26,835 bases of DNA from Gamarada debralockiae (GCA_002803225.1 NXFV01001912.1:1-26835), one strand, 5' to 3'; shown: positions 1-10,581, counted from the first letter of the stretch. Translations and numbers: made by a program. The notes: generated from the letters alone by a model not told the origin.

Positions 1-139
1 CGAAAAAGTTGTCGAACGTGCAGCGGTTCTCACCTTCGCGGAAGGAAAGTTCAGAGACTGGTTTCGGAACTCGGAGCACGAAACGACGGCTCGTGGCACG
101 TTACTTACACGATGGCCGTTTTGTGGTAAGGCTGACTAG
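1..139 (+). other. possible 3' end of a gene cut by the window edge
   Basis: An open frame enters from the left edge at base 2 and runs 45 codons to a TAG at 137-139. It has plausible codon usage and a WF/RNSEHE-type hydrophilic stretch, but I do not recognise the family. A GTAAGG that could be an intron donor starts at 125, so the true end may differ. It could equally be a chance open frame. Confidence 0.2.
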
Positions 140-741
140 CCTCGAGAAAGGGGGAGTTAGGTTGGTCTGAAGAGGAAGTGATATTCTGATACGTTCACAT
201 GATATCTATGCAGAAATGTTTTCAGGGCGGCTGCTTGATTTCGTTATCAGATGTGGGAAGTGGCTGTTTGGTGGTACAGGACCCGACCAAAGTGACGCAA
301 GTGGCGACTATCAGATGCATGAAAGAGTTTTGGCGTCGAACGAGTACATTTTCACTGTACTAACCAATTGAGACTTGCTGCAGTCGGCATCCTCTGGACT
401 CCTAGCTTACCTAGGTTGTGCAGTTATCCTCCTTTATCACGTGTCAGACATACCATTCTGATAAAGTCACGCAATTTGCATTGTAAAGCCCAAATATTCG
501 GTGCACTAGCCTCGTGCCTTGCGTGAGTTTACATGAATTATCTTCAAGTATTCTGCTGGATTTGTTATGGCAGCCACTAGGAATGACTCGAGGTTCGCCA
601 ATTTGAGAATCCGGATGTTACGAATGGTCCGGTGAAGGGGTTGAGACTCAGACAGTGGAAGAAGTCACACCTGCTTATGAAAAACAATTTGAATATCTCT
701 TCGCAGTCATATTCAGGCTTTTCATTGTTGCTCGACTCTGT
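140..741. other. intergenic region, upstream of the SDR gene
   Basis: I see no convincing gene on either strand. The open frames at 632-817 and 655-978 begin with GTG and resemble nothing known. The stretch most likely holds the promoter of the short-chain dehydrogenase gene that starts at 842. Confidence 0.5.
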
Positions 742-754
742 TTATATATATATA
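742..754 (+). promoter_or_regulatory. TATA box of the SDR gene
   Basis: A run of alternating T and A lies about 90 bp upstream of the ATG at 842, followed by a CT-rich leader (TCTCCTTCCCTTCTC) typical of filamentous fungal promoters. The position and the CT tract support a core promoter. This is inferred from sequence only. Confidence 0.5.
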
Positions 755-841
755 CCAATAGATTGCGCCATGCTCTCCTTCCCTTCTCAATTACTTCATC
801 GTTCTCTTCACTCATAGTACCACATTCAGTTTCCTGCAACC

Positions 842-1653
842 ATGTCATCCATCACTACTGCTCCAATCCTCCTTATTCTCGGCGCAGGCCCAAGAATCGG
901 CAAGTGCGTTGCATCTGCCTTCGCTGCCAAAGGCTACAAAATAGCTCTGGCTGCTCGATCTCTCGACGAAGAAGCTAGCACGCCTAACCAGCTCAACATC
1001 AAAGCCGACCTCGCGGACCCCCGCTCTGTCTCCTTGATCTTCGCCAAAGTTAAAGAAAATCTCGGACTGCCCAGCGTTGTCGTCTACAATGGCAAGTACT
1101 CCTTCCAGTTGCTACTCCTCTTAAAGTCTAATATTTTTGCTGTAGCCGGCTCCAGAACTATCAATGATCCAAAGAGGCCCCTTGAGATGAAAATGGAAGA
1201 CGTGCAGCGCGACTTTGCAGTCAACACATTCAGCGTTCTGGAGGCAGCTAAAGAGGCTGTGGCGGTGTTCGAACAACTCCCTTCCACGGCCTCAAAAACG
1301 TTCATCTGTACAGGGAACTTCTTGAACGAAGTCATCTTCTTGCCAGCGGTGGGAAATGGAATGACCAAAGCTGCAACGGCGCAGCTGATTCATGCTGCTT
1401 CTAAAGCATATAATGATCAGGGCTTCAGGTACATCTGTTTTGGTTGAAAGATATTGGAGGTGCTAATTGGAATAGGTTCTACTATGCAGACGAGAGAAAA
1501 GATCATGGTGGGGCAGCCAATATGGATGTTTCTGGGGAAGCCGCTGCGGAGTTTTACTTGGAGCTTGCGGAAGGCAAAACGGATGTGCCATGGCAGGCTA
1601 CCCATGTCAAAGGTGTTGGTTTTGTGCATTTTGACCGACGCAGCGATCCTTAA
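842..1653 (+). CDS. atypical short-chain dehydrogenase/reductase (SDR), three exons
   Basis: Predicted exons are 842-1091, 1146-1428 and 1476-1653, giving 236 aa, normal for a single-domain SDR. The N-terminus carries the Rossmann dinucleotide-binding turn GAGPRIG (residues 14-20) after a hydrophobic beta strand. VVYNA follows the first splice junction and matches the conserved strand-4 NxG/YNA region; NTFS is the structural Asn motif. The usual catalytic YxxxK is not intact: the equivalent stretch reads NGMTK, keeping Lys but lacking Tyr, as in a fungal subgroup of SDR-like proteins. Activity as an ordinary NAD(P)H oxidoreductase is therefore uncertain. The C-terminus (FYYADER, AEFYLELAEGK, PW.ATHVKG) is typical of that subgroup. 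Intron 1 is best explained as a GC-AG intron; intron 2 (1429-1475) has GTACAT, branch site GCTAATT and TAG. The start has an A at -3 (CAACCATGTC). The substrate is unknown. Confidence 0.85.
1092..1145 (+). other. GC-AG intron in the SDR gene
   Basis: The sequence G|GCAAGT...TCTAATATTTTTGCTGTAG|CC fits the consensus of the rare GC-AG class (strong GCAAGT donor) with a branch site and TAG acceptor. It is 54 bp, so leaving it in does not break the frame. Removing it joins VVYN to AGSRTIND through a GCC codon, restoring the expected YNA motif; leaving it in inserts a hydrophobic 18-residue segment (KYSFQLLLLL...) foreign to the fold. The nearby GT donor at 1096 would throw the downstream exon out of frame. 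Confidence 0.65.
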
Positions 1654-2406
1654 ACAATTACTTCTCCTTCCTCTTGTTTGGACTGAAGCTTAGCAGCTAA
1701 ACATTGTTCTTCTCAAAACCCCAAACGTCCTCATGTGTGACATACCACGTGACACTTCCCGAAAGAGAAAGAATTCGACATCCTTCAAACTCTCATCTGA
1801 TGCCACCAGAACTGATATACAAGCCAAAATCAATTGCTCTGGATTCTTCGGGACAAATCAACTTCCAAGACACAGTGAGTTATGTATCTTGTCCAACTGC
1901 TCCTTTTGATGTATTCATTCAGGTCATGCACAATTTGCCTTACAAGGCGACAACTCGGCTAAATTTTGGTCTCTCTGCCATCTGGAAGTTATTCGAAGTT
2001 CCACCCAAAAAGTTCGTAACGACTTTCCACCCCAACCCCATCTTCCCAACACCTTCAATCGGTGTTCTGCATAAGCTCTGCATTATTGTATCCTTACCCT
2101 GACTTTTTCTCTGGTCCATTTTGCCATTGCCCTCTATGCAATTCTCCAGAAATTAGAAACTGTTCTCTCCCAAATTCGTCTGCGTGGCCTTAACACCGTC
2201 ACTCTCTGTCTTGGTTTGATTGCGTCTGCAATCTTCTCTTACTGGTACTCTACTCTGGTAAGCCCCTTGGGTGAATAGGGGTCACCGACGTGCAGTCCAC
2301 TGACCTACCATAGCGCAGTCGATCATACGACTGGGTACACGCTTTACCTCAAACTCTCAACGTATCCATCTGCGCCCTCCCGCGTTAACTATCTTCGAAC
2401 TTCATC
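1654..2406 (+). other. intergenic region and 5' leader of the Scp160 gene
   Basis: No gene is supported here. The 132-codon open frame at 1704-2102 has no recognisable product. From about 2030 the plus strand becomes rich in C and T (CCACCCCAACCCCATCTTCC and similar), typical of the promoter and leader of a strongly expressed fungal gene. A likely 5'-UTR intron is listed separately. Confidence 0.5.
2258..2318 (+). other. probable intron in the 5' UTR of the Scp160 gene
   Basis: A canonical donor GTAAGC, a CTGAC branch-like sequence and the acceptor GCGCAG enclose 61 bp, ending about 88 bp before the ATG at 2407. Its size matches the coding introns of the same gene. It is not needed for the protein prediction and rests on splice signals only. 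Confidence 0.4.
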
Positions 2407-5400
2407 ATGGCTACTCTCGACTCATCCGCCCAAGACGACACCTCTCCAGTCGATGGCAGTGGATTGTCTGCCGCCCAAAAGCTTCAACGAAAGCACGATG
2501 AAGAAGCACACAAGGCAACAATTGAAGACATTCCTGACGAGGATGACTTGAAGCACGGTGAACAACCTGAAAATCTCTCCGGTATTCTTGAAGGCCCAGG
2601 TGATGCGCCTGCTCCCGGATGGGTTCCTCCGATGTCAGCAAAGGCCGCCGGCAAGCGAAAGGAGTATGATTCACAAAACGAGAGCAAGCCATTGTTGGAC
2701 ACGCAATCGGAGGAACTTTTTCCTGGTCTGGGAGGAAGTAAGCCTAAGCAAGCAGTGGCCAATACTCCATTGTGGAAGGTTGGCAAACCTTCTGCGTCCG
2801 CGAATGGCACAAACGGCGTCTCAACAAATGGTACCTCCACACCAACTTCCGGAATGAACACACCTCCATCTGCAAAGAGTCAAGCAGCATCTTGGGGTGC
2901 CCCAAAACCAGATTTCAAAATTCCTGGTCAACACCAGGAACCATATCATCTGAGAACAAACGAGATGATGCCTCGGACGCAATTGAAGAAGCCGCTACCT
3001 GACCTCCTCAAGGATATCAATAAGAGATCAAAGGCCAATGTCTCATTCAAACCGACTCAAGATGGAGTCACGTTCACCGCAACTGGTCCGCGAGAGGCTG
3101 CCGTCCAAGCTATTAGAGACGTGGTGGCAAATGTTGGAGCCAAGGTAAGCACCCTGGATGTCGTTCGCATCGACAATGCTAACTAAGGTAGATATCTATC
3201 CCCATGCCTGTCCCACAATCTTCCAAGGCATTTATTATCGGCAAGCAGGGCTCAATGATTAAGCAATTGCAGGAGAAGACAGGAGCCCGCATCCAAATTC
3301 CTAAGTCAGACGATTCAAAGCCACCAGTCGATGATGACGACGATGCGATGATAAATATCACTGTGGAAGGCAATGCTTTGTCAGTTGCAGAGGCCCAAAA
3401 AGAAATCAACAAGATTGTCAACGAGCGAACACCTCCTGTGAACGCCAAGCTTCGCAATATCCCGGCAGAGTATTACCCGTTCATTGCTGGCGACTCCATA
3501 GTCAATGCACTGGAGGAGAAGGGTGTTCGTGTCCAGGTTCCATCATACCATACCTGGACAGCCCAGCCACCTCCTCGGATGCCTGCCCGTGGCCAGCGTC
3601 CCGTTTTCCAACCAGCAGCTGGCGATAACCATATCACTCTCACTGGTGACCGTGCAGCTGTCCAGACAGCTCGCGCTGAGATGGAGCTCCTTGCTGAACA
3701 ATTAGAGCAACAATTGGCAATTGCTGAGCTCAATGTGGATAGGAGTCGGCATCAATTCATCATTGGAAAACCGGGAATGAAAGCGCAACAGTTTTTTGCC
3801 GAAACTGGATGCGCCATCATTCTGCCTGCAGATGAGGACGAAGATATGATTACTATCATTGGACCACCTGAACGAACTCAAGAAGCAAGAACTAGAGCTA
3901 TGAATCTAGCTGGAGAAATGCAGACTTCGAGAGTTGACATCTCGAAGCAGCACCGAAATGTTCCTGGAGGTGGCAGTGCACATGCCCGAAACCTTACCCA
4001 GTACTTGCGTCAACGTCAGGCAATTGAAAAGCTCGAGGAACTGCATCACGCCCACATTGTCACGACATTGGGCCAGGAGGGTACAGCCGCACCATGGGAT
4101 GTGTATTCACGCAACTATGAGAACGCTAGCAATGCTAAAACAGCGATTACTGACATTGTCAATGCTCATCCTCCGTCGAGATTCGCCTCCATCAATGTCG
4201 ACCCATTTTATCACAAGTATCTCCGAGACGGTATCACTCCCGTAGTCAAGAAGGATTTTGGCGTACACGTGGTTACCCCACCCTCTGAAGCTGACACCAC
4301 TGTCCTCCTTGTGTTTGAAGGAGAAGCTGGATTGGACCCTAGATACGAAGTACCACGAGGCCAGCCTTCAGCCGAAGAGATCCGAGCATTCCAGCAGGGT
4401 CTAGCCGATGCGCAAAAGCATATCTTGGATATTATCAGTGCACAAGCTCAGATCAAGAGTACCTCCATCGACGTCCCTCACATGTAAGTTGTCAATCCTG
4501 CTCTTGTGCTTCGTTGCTAAATAACAATTACAGATTCCATGACAAACTCAGAAGATACATCAAGAGTGAGCAAGCAGACCGCGCCCAAGATGAAATCCCT
4601 GTACGAGTTTCAGCTGCTGGAACCGTCGTGACTCTGAAGGGCCCAGCGCCAGCTGTTGACGCCTTGGCTGCCAAGGTCGAAGCATTTGTTGAGCAGGCAA
4701 AAGAAGATGAGAAGGAACGTGGCTTCACTCTCTCCTTTGACTTCCCTCAAAAGCATGCCAACCAACTCATCGGTAAGGGTGGCAGCAACATTCGCGACTT
4801 ACGGGAAAAGTTTGACGTTGAGATCAACGTCAATGAAGGCAAGGTGGAATTGAAGGGACCAAAAGCCAAAGCCGAAGCTGCCAAGACACACATCTCTGCT
4901 CTTGGAAGACAATGGGCTGATGAGACTACCTATGTCCTCAAAATCGAACCCAAGTATCACCGCGAGCTCATTGGTGCTCAAGGCAACGTGATCAACAAAC
5001 TCCAAACCAGATACAATGTCCAAATCCACTTCCCTCGCTCGGCTCGGCCAGTCAAGGATGATCAATCGAATGCCGATGCAGCTAGCGAAGCTGGAGGCCG
5101 AAAGGGGGGCCGACGCGAGCAGGAACCCGATGAGGTTATTGTTAAGGGCCCTAAGAAGGGTGCTGATGGGGCGAGAGATGAGCTTCTGGAACTCCTTCAA
5201 TACAACAAGGACAACAACCACACCGCCACTGTCACTGTTCAACAAAGCCAGATCCCATCTCTTATTGGCCAGCGAGGAAGAGAGATGGATTTGCTTCGCG
5301 AATCGACGGGCGCGAGAATCGAAGTTCCGAATGCCAAAGATGTCAAGGACCCGTCTGGCAGAGTTGAAATTCAGATCAAGGGAACTAAGGCTCAGGTCGC

Positions 5401-6537
5401 TCAGGCAAAGAAGCTGCTCGAGGAAAAGAAGGCCGTATTCGACCAGACCATAATCGAAAACTTGGAGGTGGACAAGAAGCACCACAGCGCCTTAATTGGT
5501 GCTGGAGGTAAGTCGAGTGGAATCATTCAAAGCGCTTGGATGTTTTAGCTAAACTTGATACAGGTTCAACTCTTCGAGATATTGTTGTCAAGGCTGGAGG
5601 ATCTGATGATCGCCGAGAGCTCGCCCGAACTGTTCAATTCCCCAAGAACGGATCTGACGGAAACTCAATCAAGATTGAAGGCAATAAGGATGTTGTAGAG
5701 AAGATTATCGCAACTATGCGACAAATCATTGCGGAACGAGATAGCCAGACCACCGAGACGATTGAGGTTTCTACTGATAAGCATCGCTCGCTGATTGGCC
5801 GAGGTGGAGAGACCAAGAAGGATCTTGAGTCGAAGTTCAAGGTCTCAATTGATATTCCACGGCAAGGCAGCGGCCAGACGGGTGTGAAGATTGCCGGTCA
5901 ACCCGCGGATGTCGAGAAGGCCAAGTCTCACATTCTTGATCTCGTCAAGGACCAAGAAGGCGAGACTATTCAAGTGCCCAGAAAGATCCACCACACTGTT
6001 GCCGACAACGGACAGTTCTTCCGTAAGCTCCGAAACGATCACAAGGTCAGAGTTGATCACGGTGGAAGCAAGGTCCCACCAAAGCCCGCAGCGCCAACTA
6101 ATGCAAGAGCGAACGGCGGTGCCTTGCCCCTGATCACAGATGACGCAGACGCTGCCTCAAACGCTCACTCCTGGAACGTAGTCAGCAATGGCGAATCCGA
6201 CGTCGATGGCGAAATTCCTTGGATTCTACAAGGCTCTCCGGAGAATATAGCAAAGGCGAAGGAGCTCCTGACTACCGCAATCGAGCAAGCTCTTAAGAAC
6301 ACCACCACCGGCTACCTTGTCCTCCCTGACCCACGCACATACCGCTATGTCATTGGCCAAGGCGGCAAGCAGGTCAACAGCATTCGCAATGCCACTGGCT
6401 GCAAGATCACCGTCCCTCGTGACCAGGCCAAGGACGAGGCAATCGAGATTTTGGGCAGTGCAGAGGGTGTTGAGAAGGCTAGGGATTTGATTCTCAAGGC
6501 TGTGGAAGAGGGTAGAAATGCCAATGGAAGATCCTAA
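2407..6537 (+). CDS. scp160: Scp160/vigilin-type multi-KH-domain RNA-binding protein
   Basis: Four exons (2407-3144, 3192-4483, 4534-5507, 5564-6537) encode 1325 aa, close to yeast Scp160 and animal vigilin (about 1220-1270 aa). Introns are 47, 50 and 56 bp with GTAAG donors and CTAA-type branch sites. The N-terminal ~200 residues are hydrophilic with a Ser/Thr/Asn/Gly-rich stretch near 132-160. KH repeats follow: intact GxxG RNA-gripping loops are GKQG (263-266), GKPG (438-441), GKGG (757-760), GAQG (824-827), GQRG (922-925), GAGG (999-1002), GRGG (1080-1083) and GQGG (1266-1269). Further KH-like units lack GxxG (for example FIAGDS soon after the first, HHTVADNGQFFRKL near 1150). The family binds mRNA and associates with polysomes at the endoplasmic reticulum; vigilins also affect heterochromatin and ploidy control. 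The ATG lies in TCATCATGGCT and is the first in frame. No damage is seen. The family assignment is secure; the cellular role is inferred from homologues. Confidence 0.95.
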
Positions 6538-7364
6538 GGATAGACGATGACTACAACAGATTTTCAGTGGTTCATCTGGATTGAACAATTGCGAGTTTTT
6601 CCTGATGGGTGGAGCGTGCATGCGTTACTTTTTGCATTTGCGATGGGTTGTATCAAAAGAACGTTTCGGGCGCGAACAGAACAGATAGCGAGGTTTTCGA
6701 TCCTTGGATCTGAGACTGAGGATTTGTGCATTAGTTTACTACTGGCTGCGATCTTCATGATAGTGGCTTCCTCCAAAATATAGGCTATTTGGTATATCCA
6801 CGTTCCTATCTATCTTTTTTGCCTTCTGTCCGCTTATCCTATGATTTACTCCAGTGAGTACAGATACTCTTGTCTTGCTCGGTGTTCCTGAAACACAATT
6901 TTAGCAGACACAGCATTCTATAAAGATCTACACGCCCTTCCAACCAAGTCTACATTCTCCAAAACAGAGAACGGTGACCACAATACCGCTTGATCGGAAG
7001 TAATGTCGTACCAGCTGACTAACGCCCAACAGTCTTCTTAAAAAGAAGGGGAGTGCTCAAGGAACTGGCAACATGAAAACTGTACCCTCCCCCGCACCGC
7101 CTTGCCCTTTCATCGTATTGTCGCTGTCGAAAAGATTTGTCCGGTGTCTTTCTCGTTGTCGCGGTCAAGTAGTCAAGTTCACATTTATATGTCAGATCCG
7201 GAGGGGGAGATTGGCAACTGAGTTCGTCTTTGAATTCACACACAATTCGAAGGTATTATTAACCAACTCTTTCTCTCTTGTGCTTCACATTCGTTAGTGA
7301 GCTTGCCGCTCTTGCTCTGGCGCTAATTACCCCATCGGCCCACCCACGGCGTAGCCAGCTCACC
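6538..7364. other. 3' region of the Scp160 gene and intergenic DNA
   Basis: The first few hundred bases presumably hold the 3' UTR of the KH-protein gene. Short open frames on both strands (6547-6783, 7019-7243, 7073-7297) are not recognisable and several lack ATG starts. I see no gene here. Confidence 0.5.
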
Positions 7365-7390
7365 TGAGCAGGCCCCTGAGCACCCTGAGC
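7365..7390 (+). repeat. TGAG-phased short repeat, copy A
   Basis: TGAGCA or TGAG units start at 7365, 7377 and 7386, spaced 12 and 9 bp (CCTGAGCACCCTGAGCA within). The same kind of array occurs near 12098-12186 and 16281-16316. Function is unknown. Confidence 0.45.
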
Positions 7391-7490
7391 ATCTCGCATG
7401 ATTTTGCCTTCCTGTTCCTAGCTAATTACCCCTATTATAACCTAAAGTTTTTCTTATCAAATTCGTCAAGTTTTGACAATGATGCTTATA

Positions 7491-7696
7491 CTATCTCCTC
7501 CCGGTTCAATCTAATGAACTAGGATTTTGCAAGATCGCACTGGTTGATAGGCTTGAAGACGGTATATGAGGAGACTTTCGCGGGATTTAAAGGGCTCTAT
7601 CCTACCACGAGCTCTACATCCAACGCGATCACGATATTCTCACGGTATTCCAACTCAGATCTACACCGTAGTCCATTAGATTGAACCGGGGGATAG
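7491..7696. mobile_element. MITE-like element with about 30-bp terminal inverted repeats, flanked by TA
   Basis: The left end (7491 on) and the reverse complement of the right end (7696 back) both begin CTATC and share a perfect 16-bp block CCGGTTCAATCTAATG followed by G/AACTA; the left arm has 2-3 extra bases before the block. The 206-bp unit has no coding capacity and is flanked on both sides by TA (7489-7490 and 7697-7698), as expected for a Tc1/mariner/pogo-type insertion. Because TA is short, the duplication could be chance; an outer GCTTAT similarity could extend the arms slightly. No transposase is present, so it would be non-autonomous. Confidence 0.65.
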
Positions 7697-8889
7697 TAGA
7701 GCATAAGCAAGCTCCTAGGGATCCCAAAGTAGGCACCTCCCAAATATACCTAGTACTTTGTTTAAGTTATATATTAGTTTAACATAAATACTACATCTAA
7801 GGGGAGTATTGTCGTGGTATAAAATGAAGTGACGTCTGATATCTGCGAATACCAGGCAGTCAAATCATGTGAAGGATAAAGTGAGTGAGAATATGCCTTA
7901 AACTCTAAGAGCAGCGGTTATAAAGTAGGATCTGCCTTAGCGCCGGCCGCAGTCACGTGTAGATCGCCCACTAGGCACGTGCTCCTGCCAAAACCAAACA
8001 CCATACTGTTTATCCCCACTACACTATATTAATGATTAATTACTTAAGGATCTAAGTTCTAGTTATAGGAGAAGATCTAAATAAGAGTAATAAACTAGGC
8101 CCAAGAAAGACTAATAAATCAATAATTAGTAATATTTATTTAATAGTCAAGGTCAAGGGCTTTGTTAATTTCTAATAACTTGCATGTAAGGTCATTATCT
8201 TATAGCTATTATAATGTGCAACTTCTGGTCTGTGAGCTCTAATTTAGATATATAGAGTTTACATATAGGGCCTAGTTTAAGGCACAGCCTTACACTACAG
8301 TTCCCCGGTTCGCGTCCGCCTGAACCTTTGGCCCCACTGGATGCTTGCCTTTCTTTTAATAGCACTCGCCTCCACCTCGCTATCTATCTTACCTGCAACT
8401 TACAGCATCATGTCGCCAAGTCTAAAGGATTGCCTAAGAGAGGTAATCGAGAGTATCGTCGTTCTATTAGGTTTAAGCAACATTTGCAGTAACTCTGGCC
8501 ACGAAAACTACCCAAGCTTATTCGAATGGAGAAGCATAAGTGAGGGTGGGAACAAGTAAAGGAAGGAGGATCAAAGATTTAGCAAATAAGCTTTCGGTAT
8601 AGGATCACTTGATGCAACATCAAAAGCTTACACTTAGCACTTCGGGGAATTATTAACACCATCCGGGGGTTCTATATTGACATTGCATGACCTAGTAGCA
8701 TGCCAGAAGAGGTTTAATAAAGTTAGTTTTGCGACTATAGATATTGAGTAGGATGTACTGAACGTAGCTTAGATTACTGGGTACGCTCGCCTTCTATCCC
8801 CCCGTCTACGAGGGCAGTACGTATTATTGAACACAGGCGATACTTCGCGCCTAAAGGACTTCTTCGTTTGATTTCGCCCTCAAGGTTAG
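7697..8889. other. AT-rich gene-poor DNA, probably degenerate repeat sequence
   Basis: Much of this stretch (notably 7740-8280) is AT-rich, with many TA dinucleotides and stop codons in all frames, as seen in old transposon debris affected by repeat-induced point mutation. A perfect 12-bp inverted pair TAAACTAGGCCC lies at 8091-8102 and 8268-8279, and a TAAGGC/GCCTTA mini-palindrome at 8277-8291. No protein is recognised. Confidence 0.45.
8341..8559 (+). CDS. doubtful small ORF with signal-peptide-like N-terminus
   Basis: An ATG-initiated frame of 72 codons begins with a hydrophobic stretch (MLAFLLIALASTSLSILPA), which resembles a secretion signal with possible cleavage after ATYS. The remainder is unremarkable, contains two Cys, and has no known domain. 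It sits in transposon-rich, gene-poor DNA and is probably a chance open frame; a small secreted protein is the alternative. Confidence 0.15.
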   Translation: MLAFLLIALASTSLSILPATYSIMSPSLKDCLREVIESIVVLLGLSNICSNSGHENYPSLFEWRSISEGGNK

Positions 8890-8894
8890 AATAC

Positions 8895-9010
8895 TGTCAT
8901 GACACTGACCAAAGGCATAAGGGAACAACCTCAACTCTCGTTACCTCGACTAGCTAGCTGGAGAATTGAGGTTGGGTTGCTCCCTTATGCCTTTGGTCAG
9001 TGTTGTGACA
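8895..9010. mobile_element. foldback MITE with 5-bp AATAC target duplication
   Basis: This 116-bp element is almost entirely an inverted repeat. Both ends start TGTCA, then share a 23-bp identical block beginning ACACTGACCAAAGGC, then GGGARCAACC and a TCAAYTCTC segment; the right arm has a 5-bp CAACC duplication. The loop is about 20 bp around CTCGACTAGCTAGC. Both sides carry the identical pentamer AATAC (8890-8894 and 9011-9015), which reads as a target-site duplication. There is no coding capacity. The superfamily cannot be named from the 5-bp duplication alone. A transcript across it would form a strong hairpin. Confidence 0.8.
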
Positions 9011-9015
9011 AATAC

Positions 9016-9802
9016 AATAACCGAGATACTGTGCAAGACTAAATCAGAGAGTAAAGCGGGGAAGCGGAATCTGCAATGCGCAAAAGAGACACAGACTTGT
9101 AAGCTTTTCATTTAACAAAAGAAAGCAAAGACTTTTCCTCTGAGGTATAATAATCAATAATATTATTACCCTTTTACTATATCTATTTTACCTGCCCTCG
9201 CTTGTCTATTTCGGCTCGTCAGCTAAACCCACACTAACAAGGGGGCCTGCCTGCCTACTCGTATAAGAGCGGCTTAGCCAGAGAGAATGGGGTTCGACGT
9301 CTAACTGTTATGGTAAGACGATTACACCTTCTCGAGGTAGATAGGTAACATCCCCATTGGATGTAGGTAGGGCCTATACTCCCTAGCTATTTACTAAGAC
9401 CCCGACCTTTGTCCGATCTTATTTCTCTAATCAAAAAGCCCTACTCGTGACATGGACGAATCATGACAAAGTACTTTAATATAACGCAATTGCGGCATAA
9501 GAAGGCTTGGTCTCGGTTTCGGAAACCTCACCTCCTGTCTACTAATGAAGGGGTTATTTGACAGCATGCCGTTCCGCACGGCCGCACGGCCGCACTGCCG
9601 CAGCCTCGTAAGAACATAATCCTACCATCCTCCTACCTTCCCCTAGTGCGTAGTGACACTTGGTCCACCTTTTCCCACCTCTGCAATTTTGCTAGTAGGT
9701 GCCATCCAAGTGTCGACCGATACCGTCACTGAAATATCTGCTTACAACGAGCTGACTAGCGGCCAACTGACCGTTGTGTTCGCCCGCCCACGAATACCTC
9801 CT
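9016..9802. other. intergenic DNA before the ankyrin-type gene
   Basis: No gene is supported up to the ankyrin-type pseudogene. An 8-bp tandem motif (CCGCACGG about 2.5 times, then a degenerate unit) lies at 9574-9605. An open frame leads into the ankyrin gene from 9647 but has no ATG before 9803, so part of it may be an unrecognised upstream exon. Confidence 0.4.
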
Positions 9803-10581
9803 ATGGAGCGCAAGCTGATGTTGCCGCTGCCTCTGGCGCTTTGCCAATTCCAGCATAAAATCCAAGAGCTGGATCCTTTTGAGTCCGTTACCCAAACCTT
9901 GCTAGCCATGGCGGCGGAAACGACAGATAAGGCACGCCATGTGAGTGACATGGACACGGCGGCCTGCGTCCAGCTGCGAGGAAGCGCCTGCGACCTGTTT
10001 CTTTACGCCATCGACCCCGCCACCAGAGACTCGGTCGTGTATCGTGCTGCAGCCACCGGTGACATCGTCGTCCTGAGCGCCATCCCGAGCAGCTTTGGCC
10101 GGACCATAGTCCCCGAGCGGGAGCGGCAGCTGTGGGTTTTAGTCACACACCAAAACCGAGCCGGCGACACGGCATTACACGCCGCGGCACGCGGAGGCAG
10201 CCTAAGGGCGTGAAAGGCGTTTATCGGCTGTTCCATGTATATGACTGCCTCGATGTCGACGACAACGAAACGTCTCGCCCGGAGTCGGCAGATCCCACCG
10301 TGGAATATATCCCCGTGGAAGACTGGGACTGGGTCGCCATGAAGGACGATCCGTATTCCAACCTCCCTGCGCTTGACTTCATCTGCACTGAGAATCAGGC
10401 TGGGCGTGACGCAGCCGGAGAGGCGCGTGCGGCCGGTCATGAGGATCTGGCGGTCTGGTTAGATAGACTAGTCACAAGGCTTGATCATGATGGCATAAGG
10501 GAGGATAAAGAGTATATGCGAAAGGCAAGGCTGATAGCGTTAAAGAACCACTGGTATTACGACGATAAGGAGGAAGAGTAA
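9803..10581 (+). pseudogene. ankyrin-repeat-type gene broken by a -1 frameshift
   Basis: Two adjoining open frames form one product. The first (first in-frame ATG 9803, open from 9647) ends in a clear ankyrin signature, NRAGDTALHAAARGG, and stops at TGA 10211-10213. The second, one base back, continues directly from about 10210 with VKGVYRLFH, an acidic linker, and a second ankyrin-like unit NQAGRDAAGEARAAGHEDLA with a charged tail ending at 10579-10581. The join falls exactly where the ankyrin helix should continue, and no splice signals fit, so a one-base loss is the simplest reading; it could be a mutation or a sequence error. Ankyrin repeats mediate protein-protein contact; no specific role can be assigned. 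The GC-rich codon use contrasts with the AT-rich DNA to the left. The true 5' end is unknown. Confidence 0.6.

Noticed and set aside
1704..2102. 132-codon plus-strand frame before Scp160
   Set aside because: No domain, poor codon pattern, lies in the CT-rich promoter/leader of the next gene.
4799..5485. 228-codon minus-strand frame opposite Scp160
   Set aside because: Antisense shadow of conserved KH repeats; no recognisable protein.
7019..7297. two 74-codon frames on opposite strands
   Set aside because: No recognisable sequence and no supporting splice or start context.
8268..8330. tRNA-like or SINE-like pol III promoter (TAGTTTAAGGC and GGTTCGCGTCC)
   Set aside because: Boxes A and B match only partly, and the T-arm bases do not pair (CCCCG against CGCCT); no cloverleaf can be drawn.
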